From Sodiomyces alkalinus F11 (taxonomy: Eukaryota; Ascomycota; Sordariomycetes; Glomerellales; Plectosphaerellaceae): a DNA stretch of 64,000 nt. The stretch covers positions 3,173,998 to 3,237,997 of the forward strand of contig NW_021167079.1 of NCBI RefSeq assembly GCF_003711515.1, in the 5' to 3' direction. The position numbers and the translations under genes were made by a program. Shown piece by piece: positions 23,904-36,646 of the stretch; the first letter of the stretch is position 1; each line of letters begins with the position of its first letter. Under the pieces are notes generated by a model. That model was not told where the DNA came from. It ran no database searches and saw only the letters and a program-made list of their open reading frames with translations.

Positions 23904-23990
23904 TGCTCGGAGGCGGATTCGAACTGCCGTCAATGCAGTATTGTAGTAGGAACCACAATGCATCATCCTAACCAACTAGACGATCCGAGC
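23904..23990 (-). tRNA. tRNA-His (anticodon GTG) with 14-nt intron
   Basis: On the - strand the 5' acceptor GCTCGGA pairs with the 3' TCCGAGC followed by A at position 73. The D arm is GTCT...GGAT. The anticodon stem ATGCA/TGCAT encloses loop TTGTGG..C with anticodon GTG. A 14-nt intron (23939-23952) sits one base 3' of the anticodon, the standard position in nuclear tRNAs. The T loop reads TTCGAAT. The T stem GGCAG/CCGCC carries one A-C mismatch. After intron removal the RNA is 73 nt. A T5 run at 23893-23897 on the transcript strand (CTTTTTG) would terminate Pol III. Confidence 0.9.
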
Positions 23991-24792
23991 TTTCGGATTG
24001 GCTGCTAATGGTTAGCAATACGTCTCTGACAAGGCAATTGCAATTGCGCGCAGCTTCCGCACTTTGCATCCACTTCACCTTTTCTCCTTTCTCCCAAGTG
24101 CCATCGTCTTCTTTCAACAACATAAAATAAAAACACATGCGTCTTATTCCCACGCGAGACAGACGGTATACCCAAGTACGGACAGATACACGCTGAGGTG
24201 CGATACCCTGTAGCGATGCTGGTCTCTTGCCGGGGTATCAGGGGCGACCTAGCTTTAGACGGAGACAACGAAGACGAGATAGAGATAATCCCAGGTCATG
24301 TTATACATATTAAAGAAAAGATATTCAAGTCTAGGATTTTGGTCTCATGATTATCGAGCCAGTGTATACATTCCCGTTGAGTCAGATGGAGGGAGATCCA
24401 TCTCAATGTCAGGGGACTTTCCTGTCTTGCTGAAACCTATTATCTGCATCCATGATCCCACCAACACCATCGCCTCCCAACTCCTTCCTCCCCACCTCTT
24501 TCCCTTAAACCGATTTATGTTACCATCGGATGTATCGTTTCTTCGTCCGCTCGTCATAGCACGATAGCATGCTGCCAACTAAATATCGACTCTATAGGGG
24601 CAGGTCAGAGCATTCGGGAGTTTATAAGTCACGACACGGTCGAACCACGAATACTATTGTTCTCCACAAGCGTAGATAGCATCATGAACAGGGTCTTAAA
24701 CCGTCGGTGAGTAATTTCCTTACAAGTTGGCTACGATTCTACTAATCCTTCTTGCGTTGCTTTGACGGAGATCGGTTTCGCGATGAGATGAG
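23991..24792. other. Intergenic region between tRNA-His and the small unknown gene
   Basis: About 800 bp with short frames only; nothing recognised. Confidence 0.5.
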
Positions 24793-25308
24793 TTATTCTG
24801 AGCCACTAAACAATCCTATCATTGACGACGCACGCGGCACGTCCCGAATATCAGATCCCACTGGCCTTTCCCACCATCGAGCAGTCGCCACTTGACCCGG
24901 GTTTACACGGTAGGACCAAAAGTAAGAAGAGTCCGACCCATCATCCCCGAGATCCCAAGCGTCGCGCGAGAGCTCGACGCTGGACATGCATCTCAATCTC
25001 CGCTGGGAAGTCGCCGAGTTCTTGCACGGCCGCTCCCAAGCGCTGCACCTCACACGAACTTCTACCCAGAAGGCCTGGCTCGTCATATGAGCGTTACCTC
25101 CGGCCGTGGCACCACTAGCCGCCGCGTTGGCTGCCTGCTGTGCGAGCTCGGCGATTGCCCGCTCAAGCAGCAACATCGATCTCTGCGCGACGGCGGAATA
25201 TTGCTCCAGGGTGTGGGCATAGTGCTCCCGCAGGTTGGTTAACTGTCGTCGCGTCCGTATGCGAGACTCCGCTCTGTTTTGAGGAGCGTCAAGCCTCTCG
25301 GTGGCCAT
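24793..25308 (-). CDS. Small hypothetical protein, helical N-terminus
   Basis: An ATG at 25308 opens a 171-codon frame. The first 80 residues look coding: a charged, heptad-like helical stretch (RQLTNLREHYAHTLEQYSAV, then MLLLERAIAELAQQAANAAA). No family recognised. A likely 5'-UTR intron lies just upstream (donor GTACGT at about 25486). The C-terminal half is doubtful. After Gly-Gly (near residue 93) a GTAACG donor starts a possible 54-nt intron. A different frame from about 25045 encodes another plausible tail (VQELGDFPAEIEMHVQRR) ending at a TGA. The start and N-terminal half are therefore firmer than the end. The coiled-coil look would fit a subunit of a small complex, but I assign no function. 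Confidence 0.4.
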   Translation of the reverse strand: MATERLDAPQNRAESRIRTRRQLTNLREHYAHTLEQYSAVAQRSMLLLERAIAELAQQAANAAASGATAGGNAHMTSQAFWVEVRVRCSAWERPCKNSATSQRRLRCMSSVELSRDAWDLGDDGSDSSYFWSYRVNPGQVATARWWERPVGSDIRDVPRASSMIGLFSGSE

Positions 25309-25561
25309 CTCGACGAGAATCTGATCGGCTGGGTAGGGACTAGTGAATCCTGGCCGCAGGTATTTGAATTCTTGGCTTGATTATAAGTTGTTGTGAAGAG
25401 GGTTTGTTGTAACGCAGCGATTGGCCAACTATGAGCTCTCGATATCCATATAACTGTCTCGAGCAAGAATTCGAGTGAGACGTACCTTGCTGTGGGCTGT
25501 TGGCGAAGAGGTTGCGGTGATGGTGAGAAGAGGGAAGAGGGAACAGAAGATGAAGGAAATG

Positions 25562-25592
<31 letters not shown>

Positions 25593-26284
25593 GGCTCCGG
25601 GAAGCTCTGTGCCGGTATGTATATTGGATGGTGACAAAGGCAAGAACGAAGAACGTGCCTACCTTACTAGGTAGATTGAGTGGTTATGGAAGGAAGCACA
25701 GGTATGAAACAGTGCTGGTGATGGTCAGTCGAACCTTCTACTTTAGGTAGTCTCCGGGTACCTAGTGTTCTCTTGGTTCAGTTGCTTTTATACACTATCC
25801 GTCCCGTTACCCGCAAGACTATGTGTCTATTACGGGTTCGGTGATCAGGGGCACCAGTTACACTCAAAACTGGGGTTGCTGTGTCTGACCAACTGTCAAC
25901 GAAATTTATATTCCGGCCCCAAAGTGAAGACGATGAGGAAAAGGGACGCTGTGCAGAGGAAAAGGCCAAAAATTGAACAACTAGGAAACCGTCTATTATC
26001 GTATGATGTCAAGTCGCTATAGCATGTCTTACAGCCATTGCACGCAGCAAATGATTCTCCGTCCCATGCCCATATCTGCTCCGTAACAAGAGAGAGGGGG
26101 GGCGGGCATGCGGGATCCAAACATCTAACATCTATATACACAAGAATATAAGACAAATACCGCCAACGCAAGGCATTGTATGGCATGGCGATTGCCAGCC
26201 GGGGATATATCCTCCAAGATACGCAAAACCACTCTCCCCCTTTTCTTTTATTTTTTATTTTTTTTATTGGATTCCCCTTCAGTA
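25309..26284. other. Intergenic region with A-run
   Basis: Holds the probable 5' leader of the small gene, a run of about 29 A (25565-25592) and the 3' flank of the ABC transporter. Nothing else recognised. Confidence 0.5.
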
Positions 26285-29200
26285 TTACTCCTGCTTCTTC
26301 TTCCTGCCAAAGATGCCGTTCTTCTTAGGCACCCGCACCAGCCAGTACAGCGCGAGGGCACCGAAAACGTTGAACACGATGTAGATCCACGCCACCCCAA
26401 AGTTGCGCCACCGGTCGCCGTAATCCGACCGCACCGACGCCAGGAACGTGTTGGTGTCGCCCATGGGGCACATGTGGCACTGCTCCGTCGAGTTGACCGA
26501 GTCGGGCGTCAGGTAGCCGCCGACCTGCTCCAGGAACGGGTCCAGGTACTCCGTGCACGTCATGCCCGTGGGCGGCACGATCGGCACCAGCTCGTTGTCC
26601 GCGCACTCGACCCGCGTGTTGGCCAGCGCCGTCGAGAGCATGCCGCTGACGATGTACGTGAAGGGCGAGATGTAGTACATGAAGATCCAAAAGCTCTCCA
26701 TGTCGGAAGGGTTGACCAGCACACCGCAGAAGATCAGGCACATCATGAACAGCACGTTGGCGATGTTGGCGCCCGCCTCCGCCGTCTCGAACCCGGCGAT
26801 CATGAAATCCGTAAAGGTCGACGTGAAGAGGAGGAAGACCCAGAGGAACAAGAACATGAGCGCGCCGCGCTCCGTCGTCTGGCCCGCCGCCGCCGCGTTG
26901 TTGTACAGCCCGACCGGGTAGTACCAGCAGACGTACATGAACAAGGCCATGAGCGTGTTCCACGGAAGCTCGGCAATGATCTGCGACAGCATAAACACCT
27001 TCCACGAGTACGCCTTGGACGGCCGCTCGCGCACCTCGTACAGCGACCGCTGGATGACAAAGTAGGGCATGGTCTGCTGCACGAGCTGCCCGAAGATGGT
27101 CATGATGTTGAAGATGGCGAACATCTGGTTGGTCATGCCCTGGATCGAGTTGGGCGCATTGTAGAAAACGAATCCAATGAAGAGGGCGACGAGGATGCAG
27201 AGAGACGTCTTGGAGTAGATGTACGACGGGCTGCGCCAGTACTGCTGGAACACGCGGTGCGACACGAGCCGGAGCTGCTCCCAGAACGGCGCGGCGAATT
27301 CGCGGTAGGACGCGGCGTCCTCCTTGTTCAGCGCCGACGCCGGGTCCGGCGACCGCTCGTCACGGAGACGCTTCAGCTCGGCCTTGGTGGCCGCGTATTC
27401 GGGGCTGCTCCGCCACGCGTCGTACCAATCCATGTCGGAATGCGAGCCCGGCGCCGCACCGATCACCTCCAACATCCACTCGGCCGGGTTGGCGTCCGCG
27501 GGGCAGGGGAAGCCGCCGTTGCGTTCGAAGTACGACGTCATAGTCTTGGAGTTCTCACCAATGTCTCCAAAGTACACCGTCTTGCCGCCCTTGGCCAGGA
27601 AGAGGAGCCGGTCGAACCGCTGGAAGAGCATAGCCGAGGGCTGATGGATCGTGCAGAGAATCGCCTGGCCCGACTTGGTCAGCTTCTCCAGCAGGTCCAG
27701 GATGGCCCAGGACGTCTGCGAGTCGAGGCCAGAAGTCGGTTCGTCGACGAAGAGCAGAAGAGGAGGCTTGGCCGCAAGCTCGACACCGATGGTGAGGCGC
27801 TTGCGTTGCTCGACGTTAAGACCTTCACCGGGCACACCGACGACGGCGTCGGCATATTCCTCCATCTCGAGCAGCTTGATCACCTCATCGACATAGGCGA
27901 GCTTCTCCGCCTTGGGGACATGGGCAGGTTGACGGAGCAGGGCGGAAAAGTTGAGCGCTTCGCGCACCGTCGTCGTCTCCAAGTGGAGATCCTGCTGCTG
28001 GACATAACCCGTCTTGCGCTGAAACGAAGTATCCCGCGTCCAGCCGTCGACGAGCATGTCGCCGGTGATGACGCCCATGGACGTCCGGTCAGCCAAACAG
28101 TCCAGGAGGGTGGTCTTGCCAGCGCCGGAGACGCCCATGAGCGCCGTGAGCGTTCCCGGCTTGACCCAGCCGTCCACGTGGTCCAGGATACGTCGCGTCT
28201 CCCCCTTGATCTTGACATCATAGCATACATCGTCCCAATGGAAGACGGAAGTCGACTGCTGGAGGTTGGCATCTTTCCCGCCTTGCTGGACGATGCGAGA
28301 CCGGTCGGCCGTGGTGATGGGACCCACGCGAACCATGTCCTCCGGGTCCTCCTCGGCACCGCCCTTTTCCTTGAGAACCGCCGGCTTGTGGCCGCGGCGG
28401 AAGACGAGGACCTCGCCCTTGGATTTCTTCTCGGAAACCAGCTCGGCGGCGATCATGTAGGTGGCAAGGAAGAAGAACACAAAGGCGATCAGGATACCGA
28501 AGTTGCGCCAGCGGTTGCTCCATTCATACGAAAACATGGAGGAAGCATACACGGTACCGCTGACGTAGTCGCTGCCGGCGATGGCGCCCACCGAATTGCA
28601 GACCTTGTTCTCTCGGGCCGCGTCGGGATAGGGCGGTAGGAACTGGGTGCAAATGAACTCACGGCCGTTAAACTCGTTCACGATGAGGGCTTCGAAGGCG
28701 TAGGCCAAGGGATCGACGTAATTGAGCCAGCGGCACCATCCGAGCATGTAACGCACGGGCACGACGAAGCCGGTGAAGATGACGAGGATGAGAATGAGGA
28801 TGGCGGCAGGGACGAGGGCCTGCGACAGCGAGCGGGACGACGAGGCGATGGTTCGGAAAATCATCGACATGACCAGAACGGCGGAGAAGGAGACGAGCAG
28901 GAAGAAAAAGAAGGGGCCTGCTTCCCGTCGTAGACCGGTCATGAAGTAGATGATGACGTTGAAGACGATGGAGTTGGCGACCTTGTACGGCATATCGCAG
29001 AGCATGGACGACACGGCTTCGGCGGAGGGATGATACAGGGCATAACGGCTGTGCTTCTCGACGATGGGTCGCTGGGCGTACAGGGTAAGAATCTGTGATT
29101 GTGAGGTTAGTTTTTCCCCTTTTTTTATTTTTATTTTTCACCCGTTTCGGTTTGTTTTTTTCGTCGTCGCACACAAGTGGAACAAGGAGGGACAGCACTA

Positions 29201-30991
29201 GGACAAAGGAAAGAAAGGATGACTGACCTCGAGGGCACTAGAAAAGGCATTCATCAGGAGGGCAAAGAAGATGAGAGCGCCTCTGCGGAAGAAGCTGTCG
29301 GCCGTTTCCTCCATGTTAAAGAAGACGGAAGAGACAATCAAGGCCATGACGGTGTTGCCGATAAGCGAACCGACGGTAAGACTGGGGTCACCCATAAGAC
29401 GCCTCCAACCACGCCAGAGACAGAGCTGGACCTGCTGCGTGTAGGACAGGGTATAAGGGCTCTTCTTCCGCTGGCCCTTGGCCTGCTGGGCCTGCTTCGC
29501 GGCACGGAACGCCTCGGCATCAGGTCCGTTCAGGGGGTGGGACTCCTTGTACTGCTCGATCTCGGCCTGCAGCTTCCTGTAGTGCGCACTGCTCTTCCAG
29601 GCGGCGGCGAAGTCTTCGGGGGTGCGCGGGACACGGCCCTCGAATCCTTCGCGGACGATGCGCTCGGCGGGGGACGTCATGGAGGTGAGGAAATCCGGGG
29701 TGGTGGCGCGAGCGGGGCAGTGGAAGCCGAGATCGACAAAGTACTGCTTCGCCTCGTCGGCGCGGCCAAAGAAAATCTGGTAGCCCTCGTACAGGACGCT
29801 GACCTTGTCGAACAGGTCGTAGGCGCTCTGCGGAGCCTGGTAGATGGACACACAGGCGGTGGTGTTGAAGAGCTCGGTCTGGAGGCGGAGGGTCTTGCAG
29901 AACTCGATGGCGTTCGCCGAATCGAGACCACGTGTCGAGTTGTCCCAGCACTGCAGGGGGGCGCCCGAGAGGGCGGCCTCGGAAATGGTGACACGCTTGC
30001 GCTCGCCGCCGGAGACGCCACGGATGTAGTCGTTGCCGACGCGGGTGTCCACGGTGTGCAAAATGCCGAACATGGCCATGACGACGTCCCGGAGGTGGTT
30101 GGAGAAGACGGTGGGATCCAGGCCGTCGGGCATCTGACGGGGCCGGCGGGCACGGGCGGCGAAAGTGAGAGTATCACCGACACTCAACATGGGGAAGTGC
30201 ACGTCGACCTCGGCGGTGTAGATGGCCTCGCCTCGGTGGTGAGTGTGCATTTCCTTGGCCGTCATGCCCTGGTAGTTGAAGTAGGAGTTCTTGTCGGTGT
30301 AGATGCCATTGGTCTCGCCGGCAATGGTCTTGAGCAGCGTGGAGCAGCCGGAACCGGGCGGGCCGAGGACGACGAGCATCTCGCCCTTATGGACAACACC
30401 ATCGAAATCCCGTAGAATGTCGATGCGGCGCTGGCTCTGGGGGAAGAAGCGGCGGGTGACGGCACCGACGGCACCCAGCCAGATGTTGGCGACATCCTTC
30501 TGGAAATCGCTGGCTTGACCATAGCCGAAGACGTTGAGGTTTTGGAAGGCGATTCCCGAGGTGCGCATCCCACCACCCTCGGAAGTGATGAGGTCGACGA
30601 CGGCCTTGGCCCAGGCGCGGGCATTGAACTTCTCGGATTGCGGGTTGAGTGGTGAGTCCGGGTCTTCGGAGGCCAGGAAGGGGTTGGTGCCCTGGGAGAT
30701 GTGGGCGCCGGTGGAAGAGGCCCGGGAGTATTTCCTCGCGAGATCGTGGACCATGGAAAGGCGGCGGTTCATCTCTTCGCGCTCTTCGTGTTCCCCATCG
30801 TCGGACTCGATGGCGTCAGCGGCGGCGGCGGCGTCGGCCTTATCGTCGCCGCGGCGGGTGGTGTCACTGTGAGCGACCTCGGTGACCGAGGTAGCACGGG
30901 TGCCGGCCGAGTCTTGGGATTCAGGGGCGGCGACCTGCTCGGCAGTGGCATCGTAGTTGGTGGGGATGCCGGAGATTCCGGGGACGGACAT
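26285..30991 (-). CDS. Full-size PDR-type (ABCG) ABC transporter, 1523 aa
   Basis: Two exons, 30991-29228 and 29092-26285, split by a 135-nt intron (donor GTCAGT, acceptor ATCACAG) in phase 0. The architecture is (NBD-TMD)x2. NBD1 shows the PDR-type degenerate Walker [10 protein letters not shown], signature VSGGERKRV and a Walker B region [14 protein letters not shown]2 has canonical Walker [10 protein letters not shown], the degenerate signature LNVEQRKRL and Walker [16 protein letters not shown]. This asymmetry is normal for fungal PDR pumps. The PDR-specific CDR_CDR motif region is present ([20 protein letters not shown]). The C-terminus is a Lys-rich tail (GRKKKQE). Such pumps sit in the plasma membrane and export azoles, other xenobiotics or metabolites. 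The length is typical and nothing appears damaged. The substrate cannot be told from sequence. Confidence 0.96.
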
Positions 30992-33900
30992 GGTAGGCAG
31001 TGGGATTGCGACGCCGTTCGGGGCGCGCTGCCGATTAAGAGAGAGAGTTTATGAAGGTTCTCGTTCTGATGTCGTCTGGACAGCGGTTAGACGGTTAATT
31101 AGGGACGAGACTGAAGAATGGGGTGTAAAGGAGCGTGGGGAAGAAATTAAGAGTATAGAGATTAAAGTAAAGGAGGGAAGGAGAAGAAAGAAAAGGAGAG
31201 AAGGAAAGAAGATAGAAGATCCCCAGTTTAGCAGAGTCCTGAGAGAAGAGAAGAGGAGAAGAGGAAGGAGTGGAAGGGATTTTGGTGAACTAAGATAGTT
31301 TTTTTCTTTTCTTTTTTTCCCCCGGTTTGTCCCCCTTCCTGTTTTTCTGCCAGCGGAGTTCGGGGAACGGGAGTTTTGAAGGATCCAGGGGAAGTCGCAG
31401 CCCAGCACGAGGCCGAGACTAGGCAGTCATCGGTTAACTGGGTACTATATGTACCCCGGGGTGTGTACTCACTGGGTTGTCAAGTGGGTCGAGAGCGGAC
31501 AATAAGGTACTTCGTAGGTAGATATCGGGTCTGTCGTCTTGGAGAGGACAGGAACTAGAAGTACTGTATATTGCTAATAAAAATGCGCTGCTCAGTGTCG
31601 TGGTTCTCTATCCATCCAACTCCCGTACAATGGCATGTTGCTTCAAGAAGTACGTTGTCATCGGTGGAAGCAACCGTGGTAAGTACCTAAGGTAAGGTAT
31701 TGAACGGACGGAGAGTACGGGGTATGATGTATCTGCGAATCCGCATATCGACTTGAGAGAAGCTCATGAGAAATACGAAAGACAAGAGGAACCAAGTTAT
31801 CAACGGGATCAAATCGAAGTCATATAAGATCTAAAAGGGAACGCTACAATCTATTATCCGCACGCGTTCGGGGTCCTTCTCCGGCCCTATGTACCCCACG
31901 ATAACTCCGCCCCTGCCTTTACTTTCGCACTCATCGGACAAGGGCCGGACCACGGGAAGTCTGCTCTGGTCTGAAGGGTGTCGGCCGCGGGCGTAACGTC
32001 ACTGGCCGCGTCTAGTGGTAGGTAAATCCTATTCGACGGCAAGGAGAATGATCACAGCGGCAGTCTACGGGTTATACGGGTTATGATAAATACAGGTACC
32101 AAACCGAAGGTAAGGTATGTACTTCGCACGAGCTTGGACAGGAATACCACTCTGTACCTTATGTACAGCGTAAGTCTTTGTGGATACTTTCTAATTCCAG
32201 GATTTTATGCTTATGTACTTCGCTCCGTCCTTTCCGACTGGCCCTCCAATAAGCTACCTCGGATTTGGCCAGGACCCCGAATGCTTTTATCGATATCGAT
32301 AGAATACCCGTGGGGTCCATGGCCCCCACCATGTGGCGTTTCCACACCAGAGTTGTCGTGCCCAAAAACAGTCAGCGCCACGATACCGACCAGACTGGGC
32401 GTGGAAACTGTCTAGCGAGTCAACGTGTTTGACCTATTTCGCAAGAAGAAGAAAAGAAGAAGAAGGAAAGGAGATAAACTTGGTCTCAATTCCTAAGGCC
32501 TGCTTCCTACCGTAAGACTTGTCCAAAAGTCCGCCCCTGCCCCGTAGTCGGCGTCTTGATTCTCTCCGAGAACCAGTGGAGTTGGCGATTTTCTACCCCA
32601 CTGTAATTTTTCAGCCCCCACGCCTTCCCGTCTTCCCCAAGCATAAATCCTATTAAGACGACTCCTTTCTCTAAATTAGCAAAGTATTCGTACTTCGTAG
32701 CTATCACCAGATTTTAACTCAAACACTTTGATGCACCTACATCGAGACGTACCTTGGGCTCTAAAGAGAACCGACAGAAAAGTGCCTATTTCTGCAGATT
32801 ACTTGGGACATAGATAGGTACAAAGGAGGGTGACCCTGAAAAGACGTTTCTGCTCGCATCGTATCCGAGCATTATTAGACTACAGTTGTAATTACGAAGT
32901 ACGGATACAACGGCGCTGACATAATCGGCCGAATTGGGCTATTCGCACGATCCTTTCGGATCTTGGATCTTGAATCTTGGATCGTAAATACCTAATTCCA
33001 CTGCGAGTCTCACATCCAGGGTGGGTCCTCTCGGGGCCTTACAGCAACCCGACCCGAAACCCCGGGGACATCTGAATCAAACCGTTTATCCGCAGCCGTA
33101 AGACTTGATTACAAAGTACCTTAGGTACGTAGTTACGTTGTACAAGGTCCTTCCGTACCTACGAATACGTCGTTGTCTTTTTATGCTACCTAGGTAGATT
33201 AGGATTCGCTTTTCAGAAGCTACGGGTTTTTATTTGCACTTCTGATTATGCTGCAGGACAGGACGCAGTTTTATGTACCAACGATAGCCCAACGGCCCTA
33301 CCTGTAGGCAAGGCGGTTGGTCAATGATACAAATCTCGCTTCCTGCCACGATGTCACCATTCCGGATTCTTCCCGTCCCGCCTTGACAAGTCAGCGACAA
33401 GAAAGCATCCGGATGATGCATACGTTGTACTCCTATGTACTTGCACCTCTTGGCTACCAAATGCAACGCCGCGACTCAGGCCCGACCGTACATTCGGATA
33501 CATTGACATTTTCATACAAAGTACCGTACCTACCTACCTAGGTAAGGTAGGCATTGCGCTCTGGACCCTGAAATCCCATCCGTCAGCACGTTGTACTACC
33601 TACCTGTACCTACATAACAAGAACTGCATGAATAAAAAGTAAACGATTTCGCCAAGTTCAAGTGCGTGCGCGCGTGTGTGTTTGTCATCGACCGTTCATG
33701 ACCTTCGCGTCACCTTGAGATACGACCATCACCAATAGGAGCTGATGACTATTCTGGCGCTTTCCTTTCGCAGGGTCATGCCTGATGGCATCAGACCTTC
33801 CACACGGTTGAGAAATCGTGTCGAACAGCGACAGAGCGTGTCAGAGCCCAAAACCTATCCAAATTCGTCATCCGGATGGGTCCGGACTTTGGCCTGAGCC

Positions 33901-36646
33901 CGATTTAAGCGATCTAAGACATGTCTTTGTGTCTGCTTATATGCAGCTACGTACCCTTACTTCTGATAGTCGCACACCCTAATTTCGTTTAACCAACGCC
34001 CCATATTTATTCGTACGGATGGATACCTCGTACGTATTCGTAAAAGAAAAGCTCCGAATTCATCCTTTCTCAGCTTCCTTTCGTTGTTCGGGCCTTTGGT
34101 CCACTCCGATCGGACTTATACGAATACTTCGTCCTCCCAGACAATCGCCGGCCCGCGTCAAAAATCCGACATGCACTCCGTCCTTTGCGTATGCCGCCTG
34201 ACTCTTCGAAAGGCCCATCTTCCGGTCCATTTTGGCGTAAAGTTCACTCGAAATCCGGGACTTATTGCCGGGTTGACACCGACAACGTCCGTCGATCTAG
34301 ATACATAGTCGGACATTGACTTTAACGGCGGTACATACTACGGTACTCGACCCAAAAGACAAAACTCCGCCAAAGTAGTAATATATTATCAGATGGTTCA
34401 ATTCATTCAGCCGGGGACATTACTTCGATAAGGAAATAGCGTTCGTTGCGGAATCCTCTGTTCATCATCGGTTTCTAAACGTGACATTGAAATAATGTTG
34501 ATCACTAGGCATAGTTCCAGTCTGCCTAGAGTCACTTGAGCCTTAGCAAGTAGACTTCCAAGTGTAAGCAACTATGCCGTACTTGGTTCATTCGCACATT
34601 AATAGTTATATAGTATTCAGGCAGGCATTAAAACATATCGCTGTACCATTCTTACCTCTTATGATACCATTGCATATGCCCATACTTTACCCCTTGCTTT
34701 CCCCGTCACACTCTTGTATCTTTACCTACACGGTCTGCACCCTAAGAGCCAGTTACGTAACTTACATTAAGCTCCTTCTATCTCCAAGAACGTTCCTTCC
34801 TCCCTTTTGCGGCATATAGTTCATGTTCTTGGGTCTGCCATGCTCGAACCAGCCTAAGATGCTTCTTTCGACTTGTTCTAGCCTTCTAGGCACAGAAACT
34901 CAAGATATCACTGCCTTTTCTTTTCGTCTTCCGACATCACAGCTTAGTGGTTTCTTCTCTACAACTATTCATTGCACAAGCACCAAGCCATACGTTCAAC
35001 TCTAGAACTACCACTGTCATTGCAAACAATAAGACACCCGAAAATCGACACAGGTCTCCGACTTTGCTTGTTGTCCGGATGCATGTCGTTTCTACTTCCC
35101 CAGAAGCATCCTAGGTCGTTCTCTTAGTTTGGACAGCTTGTCCCCGAGATTCGACAGCACGTTTGGTGCCTGGCAGCTAAGCCCATCTGCATTCACAGGT
35201 TGAACCAAAGTAAACTGATAGGATAAAGCGTATCCAGGAGCTGGCTTTATCCGACCCAGACTTACATTTACGCTCAGCCTGCCTTCGAGGCCGACCCTTC
35301 TCATGGAATAGGTCATGTACCGCGCACCCGACAGCAGTTGCAACTATCGATACGGTCTCTACCAAACGTTTATCCTATGCCTGGTGTAGATGAAGGCGGT
35401 GTTCCAGCACAGTGGACACGAGCCTCACCCGCCTCACACGATTAGTTCGCGGAGGACTATCTGGGTCAAACCAGACTCCTTGGACGGGTTCAGTTCCGCG
35501 CCTGGTCGTGGCTCACTGCCATTCGCCCTGGAGAAATCGCTATCATCTTACGCAGCCGACTGGCCTGAGTTCTTCCTCAACATGCACATCAAGCAGTTTT
35601 GAAGACAAGAAACAGGGTGACCCCGCCCGGGAACTGGGCAAGATGGTTTCCTGTGCTCTTTTTACTCTTCTCTCCGCCATGTTATTATCGAGATCACTCT
35701 CCCAACACAGGAACTCCTCGAATTCATGTTCGTTCAATAGCACCCAAAAGGCCAAGACTTATGTCGCATGGACGCACCGTGGGTGTCGAACGAACTATCC
35801 GTCCGAGGGACTTGAAAGACAACCGCTTTTATAGCCCCGTCGTTCCTGCTTGCGACTACGCTGGTTTCTGCTTCTGTTCTGCAGGGGAGTTGGAGGACCA
35901 TGGCCTGACCTTTGGTTTCTGGCACTGGTATGTAACTCTTTCATACCTGACATCCGCCTGTTGATGTATCATACACATATGTTCTGAGAACTGAGACCAG
36001 GTGTGGCGGGCTTACGGCGTTCATCTGGGTATGGTGCGTCCAGCTCTTCTGCTTACTATGTCTCGGGCCGCTTTGCTCGGAAGGGGCAGTTCAGGGATAA
36101 TGATGCTCAGTCTAGTCTTACACGGTACCAGGAGGCTCTTAAAACTCTATAAGAATGAAAGACTGTGGTAAGACGACATCGTGGTTTCAGAAAGATGGAG
36201 TACCCGAATGCCACTTGATGACCACCGAGAGTCTGCGACCTAGTCAAACAGTTGTTGGGACAGAACTACAAGCCTTGCATGTGATAATCAACTGCCCAGC
36301 CTCAGACGGAGAATTACCACAAGAAAAGATATACCTTATTTGCTAGATCAAGCCACGACCACAATTGTGCGGTGAGAGATCACCTAATTTCAAAGTCAGG
36401 ACAATAGTTCTCGGACACTGACTGCCGCTGCTACTAGATTCAATGTTCCTAACGTCACATATATAGCTCTGGTAACGTCTTCCTCATCCCTGCCGCCCGC
36501 ATCTCATGCGTGGTCTGCTTTAACTCGGCTAAGGCTCTCATTGTCATCCACATTGCGTCGTATACCTCCTATAGTGTGAAGCATGAGAACTATACCGTAA
36601 GAACTGCAATTCAGCCTCTCAACAAGAATGCGTGGAGTCTTGGAAC
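30992..36646. other. Gene-poor region of about 5.6 kb
   Basis: No gene recognised on either strand. The left end (30992-31400) is the presumed promoter/5' UTR of the PDR gene, with polypurine stretches. Repeated TACCTA/GTAC-rich motifs occur (for example around 33115-33200 and 33520-33552, where ACCTACCTACCTAGGTAAGG is palindromic in part). At 31630 an ATG opens MACCFKKYVVIGGSNRG, followed by GTAAGT. It resembles the start of a short-chain dehydrogenase but no continuation is found. The rest may be old mobile DNA beyond recognition. Confidence 0.5.

Noticed and set aside
26180..28639. 819-codon + strand frame opposite the ABC transporter
   Set aside because: The - strand encodes an unmistakable PDR transporter over the same bases. 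The antisense product is Arg/His/Val-rich with no recognisable domain.
29177..30415. 412-codon + strand frame opposite the transporter's first exon
   Set aside because: Same reason: a shadow of NBD1 coding sequence.
31630..31679. Possible first exon of a short-chain dehydrogenase (MACCFKKYVVIGGSNRG before GTAAGT)
   Set aside because: No downstream exon with the expected dehydrogenase motifs was found in the following 2 kb.
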